From Labilithrix sp. (GTDB lineage Bacteria; Myxococcota_A; Polyangia; Polyangiales; Polyangiaceae), in the NCBI GenBank assembly GCA_019637155.1, contig JAHBWE010000009.1:310001-374000 (forward strand): a DNA stretch of 64,000 nt, read 5' to 3'. Below, one piece after another: positions 1 through 9,910 of this stretch. The number at the start of each line of letters is the position of its first letter. Within the stretch, counting starts at the first letter, position 1. The notes beneath the pieces were generated by a model that saw nothing but the letters and a program-made list of their open reading frames with translations, was not told the origin of the DNA and did no database searches. The position numbers and the translations under genes were made by a program.

Positions 1-1
1 G

Positions 2-1461
<1,460 letters not shown>

Positions 1462-1462
<1 letters not shown>

Positions 1463-2616
1463 TGCGGCGCGCGCGGCTCATAGCGATCGCGATCGCGATC
1501 GGCGGCGTCGCTTGCTCGACCAAGCCGAAGACCCGCGCCGTCGCGGAGACCGAGGCGGGACCGCGCCCCGAGAAGACCGCGTCGTGGCCGCTCGGCAGCG
1601 ACCTCGGCGCGCCGCGGCCCGGCATGGCGTTCATCCCCGCCGGCACGCTCCACGCGGGCACGCACCCCGATCGCGCGCCGCGCATCGCCGACGAAGAGAT
1701 GGCCGGCGTCGCCGTCGAGATGGGTGGATTCTACATCGATCTCCTCCCCTGGCCGAACGAGCCGAACGCGATCCCCACCACCAACGTGTCGCGCGACGAG
1801 GCCGAGCAGCTCTGCGTCCAGAAGCAGAAGCGCCTGTGCACCGAGCTCGAGTGGGAGCGCGCGTGCAAGGGCCCCGAGAACACGACCTACGAGTACGGCG
1901 ACGCGTACCGCCGCGAGCCGTGCGGGACCGGCGTCGCGCTCGAGCAGGCCGCGCGCCGCCCCTCCGGCGAGCACGCGCAGTGCAAGAGCAAGTTCGGCGT
2001 CCTCGAGCTGCACGGCGGCGCGTGGGAGTGGACGTCGAGCGGGTGGGGCCGCGCGTCGAAGGACGCGGCGCAGGGCGTGCTCCGCGGCGGCAACTCCACC
2101 GCCGGCGAGCTGGTGGGGCGCTGCGCGAACGCGATCGCGCGCGACCCGGCGAAGAAGGCGCCGACGATGGGCTTCCGCTGCTGCGCCGGCCCGAAGAGCA
2201 TGGCCGAGGTGCACCTCGAGCTCCAAGGCACCCCCGGCTTCGGGATGGTGCCGTCGTCGACGCTCGGTCACGTCGCGTCGGTCGCGCTCTCCGACGCGAT
2301 CGGCTGCGCCGCCGCCGACGTCCCGAGCGACAAGGCGCACGGCTGGCAGTGGGTGCCGGTGCCGAACGAGGACCTCCGCGTCTTCGTCGGCTGCGCCAAC
2401 CCGACGTCGTCCACCGGCGCGGGGTGCGGCGTCGGCATCACGCGCGGCGACATGCTCCTCGCGAAGGTCGCGACCGGCACCACGATGCCGGAGGTCGCGC
2501 GCAACGGCACGCCGCGCCACCTCCGCGTCCGCGGCGTCGACGCGCGCGGCACCTTCAGCCGCGAGATCACCTACGTCTACGGCCGCATCGAGATCACGGA
2601 GCCGAAGCGCCCCTGA
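1462..2616 (+). CDS. Lipoprotein with formylglycine-generating-enzyme-like (sulfatase-modifying factor) domain
   Basis: 384 residues. The signal peptide ends in a lipobox (GVAC, Cys18), so the product is probably a membrane-anchored lipoprotein. Residues ~50-270 resemble the FGE-sulfatase fold: PGMAFIPAGTLHAGT, then EAEQLCVQKQKRLCTELEWE, then LHGGAWEWTS, ending GFRCC. True FGEs need a two-Cys active site after the LRGGSW-type motif. Here LRGGNSTAGELVGRC keeps only one Cys, so a catalytic role is doubtful and a structural or binding role is more likely. The last ~115 residues match nothing I recognise. Translation is coupled to the sigma-54 activator upstream (TGATG). The 3' end overlaps the convergent hexosaminidase gene by 23 bp. 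Confidence 0.8.
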
Positions 2617-4858
2617 CCCCGGCGATTTCGAGCGGCGCGCGGCCGCTCGGGCCGGCGACGACGATCTCGAGCTTCCGGTCCTCCGTGCCCTGGAGGTACG
2701 TGACGCGCACGGCGTGCAGACCGGCCGCGAGCGCGATCTCGCCGTCGGCCTCGCGCGGCCACGGGTCGGTGTCGACCTCCGCGACGAGCTCGCCGTCGAC
2801 CTCGATCCGCGCGGCGTCGTCGCCGACGATCTCGAAGCGATGGATCCCCGTCTCGGCGATCTTCACCACCGCGTCGAAGACGAGCGCGAAGTGATCGCGC
2901 TTCATGCGGCCGCCGAGCGCGCGCGCCGCGGCCTCGAGCGAGACGCCGTCGGTCTCGACCTCGGCGAGCGGGCTCGCGATCTCGGCGAGCTTCGCGAACC
3001 GGCCCTCGTAGTAGCGAACGCGCGGCGCGCTCGCCGTCGCGACGGCGGGCCGCGGCGTCTCCTTCACGAAGAGGGCGCGCACCGGCTTGCTCGCGCGGCC
3101 GCTCGGGAGGAAGAGCGCCGTCGTCAACGTCGTCGTGTCGATGATCGAGAGCGGATCGCGATAGCGCGGCGAGGCGGGCGTCGGGATCGAGCCATCACGC
3201 GTGTAGCGGACGACGCCGTCCGGATAGAAGAGCGGCGTCTCGAGGACGACCTTCCGCACGTCGAGGACCACGCTCCGCGGGCGCGTGCCCCCCGGCGGCT
3301 CGACGAAGTAGCGGACGCCGGACGCGTCGAGCATCGGACGCTGGAGGCGCGATCGCGTGATGAGCTCGTGCGCGGGGCGCCTCCCGGTCCATAGCGTCTC
3401 CGCGTGCACCGCCATGCGCGGGAGCACCAGCGTGTCGATGTCCTCCTGCGTCGTGACGTACTCCGTCCAGAGCGCGGCCTCGCCGCCGAGCACGTGGGGC
3501 GCGGGCTCGACGTCGAAGCCGTGCACGAGCGGCCAGGAGAGGTGACCGAGGTGGCCCGGCTCGAGCTCGCGCCGCCCCGACTGGCGGAAGTTGAAGTAGA
3601 GCGCCTGGTACGGCGCGAAGACGGTGTCGAAGCCGCGCTGCACCGCGAGCTCTCCGCGCTCCTTCGACTGCCACGCCACGACGACGGGTGGGTTCCTCGC
3701 CGGACCGTTCGGGAGCGCCTCGTCCCACACCATCGGCCGCCGCTTCGACGCGGCGAGCATGTCGAAGACGCGCTGCATGAAGACGTGCTCGAGCCCGATC
3801 GCGTCGACGTTCGCCGCCTTCATCGCGGCGCGGCACTTCGGGCACGCCTCCCAGCGCGTGGGCGGGACCTCGTCGCCGCCGACGTGGATGAGACGCGACG
3901 GGAAGGCCGCGACGACGTCGCGCAGCATCTCCTCCACGAGCGTGTACGAGCCTTCGTTCCCGGCGCAGAGCACGTCGTCGAAGACGCCCCACGTCCGCGG
4001 CGTCTCCTGCTTCTCGCCGGTGCACGACAGCTCGGGGTGCGCGGCGAGGACCGACCGCGTGTGCCCCGGCATCTCGATCTCGGGGATCACCGTGACGCCG
4101 CGCGCGCGCGCGTGCTCGACGACGGCCTCCACGTCGGCGGCGGAGTACGCGCCGTCGGCGGACTTGAGCTCGGGGTGGCTCGGGAGATCGAGGCGGAAGC
4201 CCTGGTCGTCGGTGAGGTGCCAGTGGAAGACGTTGAGCTTGTAGAATGCAAGCATGTCGACGTAGCGCTCGACGACGGCGCGATCGAAGAAGTGGCGCGC
4301 GACGTCGAGGTGCATCCCGCGGAACGCGTGGCGCGGCTCGTCCTCGATCCGGACGCACGGCAAGGTCCAGCGATCGCCCGGCCCGAGCGGCGGCGTCGGC
4401 ATGCCGATCCTCCGCGCGCCCGCGAGCTGGGCGATCGTCTGCGCGCCGTAGAAGAGGCCGCCGCGCCCGCGCGCGGACACGGTCGGCTTTCGGCCGGGGC
4501 CGATCTCGAGCACGTAGCTCTGCTCGTCGATCGGCAGCGGGCCCTCGGCCGGATCGTGGACGACGCCGCCGGTGTATACGAGGTCGATGTCGGCCGCGCC
4601 CCCGCCGACGGCGCTCTCCGGCAAGCCGAGCCAGCGCGCGAGCTGCGACGCGACCTCGCGTGGCCCGCCGATCCGCGTGTGCGCGTCGATGACGAACGGC
4701 TCGCCGCATCGCGCGTAGTCCCTCCGCGCGCGCGGCAGGAGCGGAAGCTCGAGCGACGGCTCCTCGATCGCCGGCCGCGGCGTCGCCGACGGCGTGTGCC
4801 CGCACGCGATCGCGAGCGTGATGCCCGCGAGCAAGGCAAGACGCAGATGTCTCGGCAC
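2594..4858 (-). CDS. Beta-N-acetylhexosaminidase, GH20, lipoprotein
   Basis: 754 residues; should release terminal GlcNAc/GalNAc from chitin, peptidoglycan or glycoconjugate oligomers. Signal peptide with lipobox LAIAC near residue 19. An N-terminal GH20b-like domain precedes the TIM barrel, which starts near RGMHLDVARHFF. The catalytic Asp-Glu pair is in HVGGDEVP (D329, E330). HWHLTDDQGFRLDL and a PEIEMPGH motif are also typical. A chitobiase-like C-terminal region (VVRYTRDGSIPT) is followed by a PA14-like module in the last ~130 residues, suggesting carbohydrate or surface binding. Transcribed alone and divergently from the copper-monooxygenase gene, with 84 bp between the starts. Confidence 0.92.
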   Translation of the reverse strand: MPRHLRLALLAGITLAIACGHTPSATPRPAIEEPSLELPLLPRARRDYARCGEPFVIDAHTRIGGPREVASQLARWLGLPESAVGGGAADIDLVYTGGVVHDPAEGPLPIDEQSYVLEIGPGRKPTVSARGRGGLFYGAQTIAQLAGARRIGMPTPPLGPGDRWTLPCVRIEDEPRHAFRGMHLDVARHFFDRAVVERYVDMLAFYKLNVFHWHLTDDQGFRLDLPSHPELKSADGAYSAADVEAVVEHARARGVTVIPEIEMPGHTRSVLAAHPELSCTGEKQETPRTWGVFDDVLCAGNEGSYTLVEEMLRDVVAAFPSRLIHVGGDEVPPTRWEACPKCRAAMKAANVDAIGLEHVFMQRVFDMLAASKRRPMVWDEALPNGPARNPPVVVAWQSKERGELAVQRGFDTVFAPYQALYFNFRQSGRRELEPGHLGHLSWPLVHGFDVEPAPHVLGGEAALWTEYVTTQEDIDTLVLPRMAVHAETLWTGRRPAHELITRSRLQRPMLDASGVRYFVEPPGGTRPRSVVLDVRKVVLETPLFYPDGVVRYTRDGSIPTPASPRYRDPLSIIDTTTLTTALFLPSGRASKPVRALFVKETPRPAVATASAPRVRYYEGRFAKLAEIASPLAEVETDGVSLEAAARALGGRMKRDHFALVFDAVVKIAETGIHRFEIVGDDAARIEVDGELVAEVDTDPWPREADGEIALAAGLHAVRVTYLQGTEDRKLEIVVAGPSGRAPLEIAGVRGASAP

Positions 4859-4942
4859 ACGCGGATGTTACCCGAGCCGCGCGCCGGGATTTCCCATCGA
4901 TCGCGAGTGCGACTATCGTGGCTCACGTCAGGGGAGCTTTCC

Positions 4943-6031
4943 ATGAACCGTCTGCTTTCGTTGTTCGTCGCTGCGCCGATCGCGCTCGCCACCCTCGTCG
5001 GCTGCCCCGGCGATCCCGAGACCCACGAGCCGCTCACGCCGAGCAACCTGAGCGCGCCGCTCTCGGGCGAGGGCTTCCAGTTCCGGACGCCGCTCTTCCA
5101 GGTCGGCCCCGGCGAGGAGGTGCAGGACTGCTACTTCTACAAGGTCCGCGACCTCGCGCGGAGCGGCGGCCTCGACGAGAACCAGCCGGTGAACCTCCAC
5201 CGCGTCCAGATGGTGCAGCGCGACGGCTCGCACCACATGAACCTGTTCCGCGTCCGCAGCATCGTCGGGCTCGATCCGAACGCCGGGACGTTCCACCACG
5301 GCATCAACGGGCAGGGCGAGTGCTTCAAGAGCCCCAACTGGGCGGACTGGCCGCTCGTCGCGAACACGCAGCAGGACGGCGAGGTCGACTGGACCTTCCC
5401 CGAGGGCGTCGCGAACGTCTTCGAGCCCGACGAGTGGATCATGCTCCAGACCCACTACGTCAACGCCGGCTCGCAGAAGACGCCCGACGCCGCCGAGGTC
5501 GCGGTGAACTTCCATACGATCCCGGCGGACAAGGTCGTCCACCAGATGGGCACGCTCTTCGCGACGAAGCAGTCGATCCGCGTCTGCAAGAGCAACCCCA
5601 CCCCCGAGTTCAGCGGCACCTGCCAGTTCAAGAACCCGAACCAACCGGTGCACGTCATCGGCGCGAACGGCCACTTCCACGGCCGCGGCCGGATCTTCGA
5701 CATGTTCAGCTGGGACGGCGTCTCGATCCAGAAGCCGGGCGACGCCGATCGCTTCTACCGCTCCGAGACGTGGGACGATCCGCCGATGAAGCGCTCGCCG
5801 GAGCTCGACCTCGAGGTGAAGCCGGGCGGCGGCGTGTTCTACACCTGCGGCTTCCAGTGGCGCATGCCGCCGGAGGAGGCCGGCGGCTGCAAGACGCTCG
5901 ACGACAAGGACAAGAGCGAGGACAAGGACTGCTGCTACACGTTCGGCCCGATCGTCGAGACGAACGAGCACTGCAACATCTTCGTCTACTACTGGCCGAA
6001 GCAGGAGACCGGCGACGTCTTCTGCAACTAG
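4943..6031 (+). CDS. Copper type II monooxygenase-like lipoprotein with an altered Cu(B) site
   Basis: 362 residues, starting at ATG 4943 behind a good AGGGGAG ribosome site. Lipobox at Cys21 (LVGC). The fold resembles peptidylglycine/dopamine beta-monooxygenases. The HHM motif (H97, H98) and QTHY (H171) match the Cu(A) ligands, and HFHGRG (H244, H246) matches two Cu(B) ligands. The third Cu(B) ligand is Met in the animal enzymes (DEMCN context). The matching motif here is NEHCN, so it is His343. The protein is therefore probably a copper binder but may not be a normal hydroxylase. Many Cys suggest disulfides and export. It heads a three-gene lipoprotein cluster (to 7789). The family is clear; the substrate is unknown. 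Confidence 0.82.
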   Translation: MNRLLSLFVAAPIALATLVGCPGDPETHEPLTPSNLSAPLSGEGFQFRTPLFQVGPGEEVQDCYFYKVRDLARSGGLDENQPVNLHRVQMVQRDGSHHMNLFRVRSIVGLDPNAGTFHHGINGQGECFKSPNWADWPLVANTQQDGEVDWTFPEGVANVFEPDEWIMLQTHYVNAGSQKTPDAAEVAVNFHTIPADKVVHQMGTLFATKQSIRVCKSNPTPEFSGTCQFKNPNQPVHVIGANGHFHGRGRIFDMFSWDGVSIQKPGDADRFYRSETWDDPPMKRSPELDLEVKPGGGVFYTCGFQWRMPPEEAGGCKTLDDKDKSEDKDCCYTFGPIVETNEHCNIFVYYWPKQETGDVFCN

Positions 6032-6053
6032 AGCCGCGCTCGGCCTCTCGTTC

Positions 6054-6728
6054 GTGACGGCTCCGCTCCTCACCGTCCTCGGCGGATGCCCGGGTGACGA
6101 TCCTCCCGCCGTGCCCGCGCCGGTCGAGGCGGCGGCGGACGCGCCGCTCGCGAGCGTGTGCCCTACCGGCTACCTCGGCGATCCCGCGGCGGAGCCGATC
6201 CTCGAGCTCCGCGCGCTGCGCGCCGACGGGACCGACGTGCCGCTGAACGACGGCGACGACCTCGCGGTCCTCTTCCCGCCGCAGGGCGGCCGCGTCGCGT
6301 TCGTCGGCGTGCGCGTCCTCAACGTCGACGGGTGTGCGGCGCAGATCATCGGCGCGCTCCGCGATCCGGCGACGAAGCAGGTCCGGCTCGACGGCCGCAC
6401 CGTGAACCTGCGGCGGCAGGACGACGGCTGGGGCGTCACCGGACGCGGGACCGCGACGAACATCGAAGATTCCGACGAAATCGGTGATTACTCCAACGTG
6501 CCGCTCTGCCCCAACCAGTGGGCCGATCGCGACGTCTTCGATCAGCCCTTCGAGCTCGAGCTCGTGCTCACCGATCGGCGGCAGAAGACGGCGTCGAAGA
6601 AGATCACGGTCGTCCCGCGCTGCGCCGAGCCGGGCGCGAAGGAGGTCGCGTGCAAGTGCCTCTGCCGGAGCGGCTACGTGCTCGGCGAGACGTGCGGCGA
6701 GGACGCGGGAGCGGAGGGCGGGACATGA
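6054..6728 (+). CDS. Putative lipoprotein, unknown function
   Basis: 224 residues from GTG 6054, the only usual start codon before the hydrophobic segment. The reading begins TAPLLTVLGGCPGDD, a lipobox-like end (LGGC) with no positive N-region. In-frame codons just upstream would add Arg, so a rarer start inside the previous gene is possible. The mature part looks like a beta-sandwich with Cys pairs and ends in a CKCLCRSGY Cys cluster. No family recognised. It lies 22 bp after the copper protein and overlaps the next gene by 4 bp (ATGA), so the three are probably co-expressed. Confidence 0.7.
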   Translation: MTAPLLTVLGGCPGDDPPAVPAPVEAAADAPLASVCPTGYLGDPAAEPILELRALRADGTDVPLNDGDDLAVLFPPQGGRVAFVGVRVLNVDGCAAQIIGALRDPATKQVRLDGRTVNLRRQDDGWGVTGRGTATNIEDSDEIGDYSNVPLCPNQWADRDVFDQPFELELVLTDRRQKTASKKITVVPRCAEPGAKEVACKCLCRSGYVLGETCGEDAGAEGGT

Positions 6729-7789
6729 ACCGAAGCGCGCTCGCCTTCGTGCTCCTCTGCGTCGCCTGCGACGGCGACGATCCGCCGCGCCCCGCGACCG
6801 ACGCGGGCGCCGACGTCGAGGCGGGGCCGGCCGCCGCGTGGAGGACCGTCCTCTCGGAGCTCGACGGCACGCTCCTCTCGGTGTGGGGCTCCTCCGAGCG
6901 CGACGTCTGGGCGGTCGGCGGTCCGCTCGGCAACGCCGGCTTCGAGTCGCTCGTCGTGCGGTTCGACGGCACGGTGTGGCGCCGCCTGAAGCCGGGGAAG
7001 AGCGAGTCGTTCTGGTGGGTGCACGGCACCGGCCCGAGCGACGTGTGGCTCGTCGGCGAGAAGGGCCGCGTTACGCACTGGGACGGGGCTGCGTTCACGG
7101 AGGTGCCCTCCGGCACGGACGCGACGCTCTTCGGGGTGTGGGCGGCCGCGCCGAACGACGTCTGGGCGGTGGGAGGGACGCCGGAGTCGGCGACGGGCGC
7201 GAACGACGTCGTGCTGCACTGGGACGGAGCGACGTGGAAGCTGGAGGCGCCGCCCGCGCAGAAAGTTGCATTCTACAAGGTGTGGGGCTCCAGCCCGTCG
7301 GATCTCTACGTCGTCGGCGAGGCCGGCGTGATCTGGCATCGCGTGCAAAATGCATGGAAACGCGAGGGGGAGGGTGTCGCGACGGGGCGGCTCACGACCG
7401 TGTTCGGCTGCTCCGCGACGGAGGTCTACGCCGTGGGCGGGCGCGATCTCCTCGTGTCGGACGGCGCGACGTGGAGGCGCGCGGAGATCGATCCGCTGCT
7501 CGTCCTGAACGACCTCAACGGCGTCTCGTGCGGTCGCGGCGGCGTCGTCGTGGTCGGCGGCGGGAGCTTGAAGCTGCGGCTCGTGACGAGGTCCGACGGA
7601 ACAAGAGGATGGGAGACCGACTTCGGCAGCGAGCCGCTCGTCGATCTCCACGGCGCCTGGGCCGATCCGACGGGCGCCTTCTGGGGCGCCGGCGGCCAGT
7701 TCACGGCCGCGCCTCGCCCCAACACAAAGCGCCAGGGCGCGCTCGCACGCTACGCCCCCGACGCCATCTCACCCCTGCTCGTTCCGTGA
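6725..7789 (+). CDS. Lipoprotein with VWG/VWAVGG beta-propeller-type repeats
   Basis: 354 residues. Short signal peptide with lipobox (LLCVAC) followed by an Asp/Ala/Gly linker. The body is a series of blade-like repeats containing VWGSS..DVWAVGG, WVHGTGPSDVWLVG, VWAAAPNDVWAVGG and VWGSSPSDLYVVG, roughly every 45-50 residues, each followed by a HWDGATW-type strand. This is a common myxobacterial surface propeller architecture, probably binding rather than catalytic. The start ATG overlaps the previous stop (ATGA). Downstream is a convergent gap with repeat B1. Function unknown. Confidence 0.82.
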   Translation: MNRSALAFVLLCVACDGDDPPRPATDAGADVEAGPAAAWRTVLSELDGTLLSVWGSSERDVWAVGGPLGNAGFESLVVRFDGTVWRRLKPGKSESFWWVHGTGPSDVWLVGEKGRVTHWDGAAFTEVPSGTDATLFGVWAAAPNDVWAVGGTPESATGANDVVLHWDGATWKLEAPPAQKVAFYKVWGSSPSDLYVVGEAGVIWHRVQNAWKREGEGVATGRLTTVFGCSATEVYAVGGRDLLVSDGATWRRAEIDPLLVLNDLNGVSCGRGGVVVVGGGSLKLRLVTRSDGTRGWETDFGSEPLVDLHGAWADPTGAFWGAGGQFTAAPRPNTKRQGALARYAPDAISPLLVP

Positions 7790-7817
7790 CCGAGACCCCC
7801 ACGCCGCGATCGAGACT

Positions 7818-7910
7818 CTCTCGGGGGGTCCGGGGGCGTCGGAGCGCGCCCCGCGCGCGAAGAAACCCCCGGCGGGAGAGCTCGAGAGGGCAGAGCCCTC
7901 TCGAACAAGC
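7818..7910. repeat. Dispersed intergenic repeat family B, copy B1
   Basis: About 93 bp nearly the same as 52562-52659. It starts CTCTCGGGGGGTCCGGGGGC and ends in a hairpin at 7883-7903: CGAGAGGG, loop CAGAG, CCCTCTCG. It fills the gap between two convergent genes (ends at 7789 and 7916), as its other copy also does. It may serve as a bidirectional terminator. Confidence 0.8.
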
Positions 7911-7915
7911 CAGCC

Positions 7916-8275
7916 TCAGCCGGCGATCGCGCGGCGTTTGGTCGTCGTGCGACGGGTCGCGGTCGGTCCCGCGCCGCTGACGGGCGTGACGAGCGCTTCG
8001 AGGTCGATCGTCAGCGCGCCGCAGATGCGGTTCGCGACGAAGAGGGACGGTCCCAGCTCTCCGCGCTCGAGCCGCGCGATGTAGTTCGGAGACAAGCCTG
8101 CCTTCTCTGCGAGGAGCGCCTGGGTCCAGCCGTGCTCCTGACGGGACCGCCGAATCGCCTCGCCCACCGTGACGTTGAACGAGCGATGCTCGTCCTGTTC
8201 GTCGCCCGCAGCGCCGCCGGTTGCAGGGCGCTGGTCCGGATCGAATTTGGGCCTCCGCCCGCTCTCTTGTCCCAC
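7916..8275 (-). CDS. XRE-family helix-turn-helix regulator
   Basis: 119 residues. A Cro/C1-type HTH spans roughly residues 38-95: GEAIRRSRQEHGWTQALLAE, then LSPNYIARLERGE. The ends are disordered and basic (ATRRTTTKRR at the C-terminus). It is divergent from the Ser/Thr kinase gene at 8421 across 145 bp that contain an inverted repeat (8322-8340), so it may regulate itself and the kinase operon; this is inference from position. It ends six bases from repeat B1. Confidence 0.88.
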   Translation of the reverse strand: MGQESGRRPKFDPDQRPATGGAAGDEQDEHRSFNVTVGEAIRRSRQEHGWTQALLAEKAGLSPNYIARLERGELGPSLFVANRICGALTIDLEALVTPVSGAGPTATRRTTTKRRAIAG

Positions 8276-8321
8276 GCAACAACGCTAGCTCCATGCGCTC
8301 TCGTTCGCAGGTGAAAAGCTG

Positions 8322-8340
8322 TGTCGCTCGGGATGCGACA
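8322..8340. promoter_or_regulatory. Inverted repeat, candidate operator
   Basis: TGTCGC, 7-nt spacer, GCGACA: a perfect 6-bp dyad in the divergent region between the XRE gene and the kinase gene. Its size suits an XRE dimer, but it is short for such GC-rich DNA and could be chance. Confidence 0.3.
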
Positions 8341-8420
8341 GAGGGGCCGCCGGTGCGTGCGGCGGCACGCGCTGCGGGGCGGATTCCTCGCATGACTCTG
8401 CGTGGTTCTGTACTCTCGTC

Positions 8421-9890
8421 GTGCGCGTGAACGTCGACGTCGGTCAGGTCATTGCCGGAAAGTACGAGCTCGTTCGCCTCCTTGGAAAGGGGGCGATGGG
8501 CGAAGTCTGGCTCGCCACGCACAACTCGCTCGGCGGCGAGTTCGCGATCAAGCTCGTCGAGCCGGCCGACGACATGGAGGCGGAGACGGCGGCGGGCCGC
8601 TTCCAGCTCGAGGCGCAGATCGCGGCGAAGCTGTCGCGGAAGACGCGGCACATCGTCTCCGTCAGCGATCACGGCGAGGAGGACGGCCTCGCGTACCTCG
8701 TCATGGAGCTGCTCGAGGGCGAGTCGCTCGAGGCGAGGACGAAGCGCGCCGGCGCGCTCGCGCTCCCCGAGGTCGCGGCGATCGTGCTGCAGGTCGCGCG
8801 CGCGCTCTCGCTCGCGCACGAAGAGGACATCTTCCACCGCGACCTCAAGCCCGCCAACGTGTGGCTCGGCAAGGACGAGGACGGCCGCCTCCTCGTGAAG
8901 CTGCTCGACTTCGGCATCGCTCGCACGAAAAAGCCGTTTCGAACGCGTTCACCGTTTGCCACGAGCAAGGACATGGTGCTCGGCACGCCGAGCTACATGA
9001 GCCCGGAGCAGGCGCGCGGCCTCGACACGCTCGACTACCGTTGCGACCTCTGGGCGCTCGCGGTCGTCGCCTACGAGGCGCTCACGAAGAAGATCCCGTT
9101 CGAGGGCGAGACGGTCGAGGACATCTTCCTCTCGATCTGCACGTTCCGCGTCGTGCCGGTCCTCGCGCGTCGCGCCGATCTCCCTCCCGCGCTCGAGGCC
9201 TTCTTCGCGCGCGCCTTCGCGCCGAAGCTCGAGGATCGGTTCACGACCGCGCTCGAGCTCTCCGACGCGTTCGAGCGTCTCGTGCCGGCGGAGGAGCTCG
9301 AGCAGGCGCTCGGCATCGTCCTCACCCCGAGCGCGCGCCGGCTCGAGGTCGCGCGCCAGAGCGCGCCGAACCTCGCCGCCGCCCCGCCGAGCCAGCCGGA
9401 GCTCTCGCCGCCGCCGCCTTCGAGCGATCCGATGGCAGGGATGCGGAGCTCGTCGCCCGATCTCAACGTCGCGGTCGGCGGCCCCACCGTCATCACGCGG
9501 CGTCGCGGCGGCGGCGGTCTCTTCATCGCGATCACGGTGCTGATGAGCATCGTCGGCATCGGCGCCGTGATCCTCGTGGCGATGAGCCGGAGCGACAAGA
9601 CGCCGACCACGAAGCAACCCGACCCGCCGACGAGCGCGATCGCGACGGTGACGACCGCCACGACGACGCTCGAGGACATCCCGCCGCCGGAGCCCGCGCC
9701 GTCGCCGTCGCCTCCGCCCGCGTCGTCACCGGCGGCGGTGAGGCCGGTGGTGGCGACGGGTGCGCCGAAGCCGCCGGCCCCCGCACCTCCGCCGGTGACG
9801 TCCCCGACACCCGCGCCGCACACGTCCCCGTCGCCGGCGAAGAGCGCGCCCGCGCCGGCCAAGTCCGTCGACAAAGCCAACGTCTTCTGA
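8421..9890 (+). CDS. Eukaryote-type Ser/Thr protein kinase, single-pass membrane
   Basis: 489 residues from GTG 8421. The kinase domain covers residues ~10-290: Gly loop LLGKGAMGEV, ATP Lys in AIKLVEP, catalytic HRDLKPAN, DFG in LLDFGIA, and MSPEQ in place of APE. An Ala/Pro/Ser-rich juxtamembrane stretch follows, then one membrane helix around residues 355-382 (LFIAITVLMSIVGIGAVILV). The tail outside the membrane is Pro/Ala-rich. Next downstream, 20 bp away, is a secreted TPR protein and then two MopE-like lipoproteins. A paralogous kinase/TPR pair sits at 24775-27127. Probably senses or signals about envelope state; targets unknown. Confidence 0.93.
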   Translation: MRVNVDVGQVIAGKYELVRLLGKGAMGEVWLATHNSLGGEFAIKLVEPADDMEAETAAGRFQLEAQIAAKLSRKTRHIVSVSDHGEEDGLAYLVMELLEGESLEARTKRAGALALPEVAAIVLQVARALSLAHEEDIFHRDLKPANVWLGKDEDGRLLVKLLDFGIARTKKPFRTRSPFATSKDMVLGTPSYMSPEQARGLDTLDYRCDLWALAVVAYEALTKKIPFEGETVEDIFLSICTFRVVPVLARRADLPPALEAFFARAFAPKLEDRFTTALELSDAFERLVPAEELEQALGIVLTPSARRLEVARQSAPNLAAAPPSQPELSPPPPSSDPMAGMRSSSPDLNVAVGGPTVITRRRGGGGLFIAITVLMSIVGIGAVILVAMSRSDKTPTTKQPDPPTSAIATVTTATTTLEDIPPPEPAPSPSPPPASSPAAVRPVVATGAPKPPAPAPPPVTSPTPAPHTSPSPAKSAPAPAKSVDKANVF

Positions 9891-9910
9891 ATGCCGAGCT
9901 ATCCGGACCG

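Noticed and set aside
1484-1500. GATCGCGATCGCGATC run resembling HIP1-like sites
   Set aside because: It lies in the signal-peptide codons (IAIAIA) of the lipoprotein and is not repeated as a family elsewhere in the window.
4928-6073. 381-residue frame antisense to the copper protein gene
   Set aside because: Val/Asp/Arg-rich shadow; the sense frame has signal peptide, ribosome site and metal motifs.
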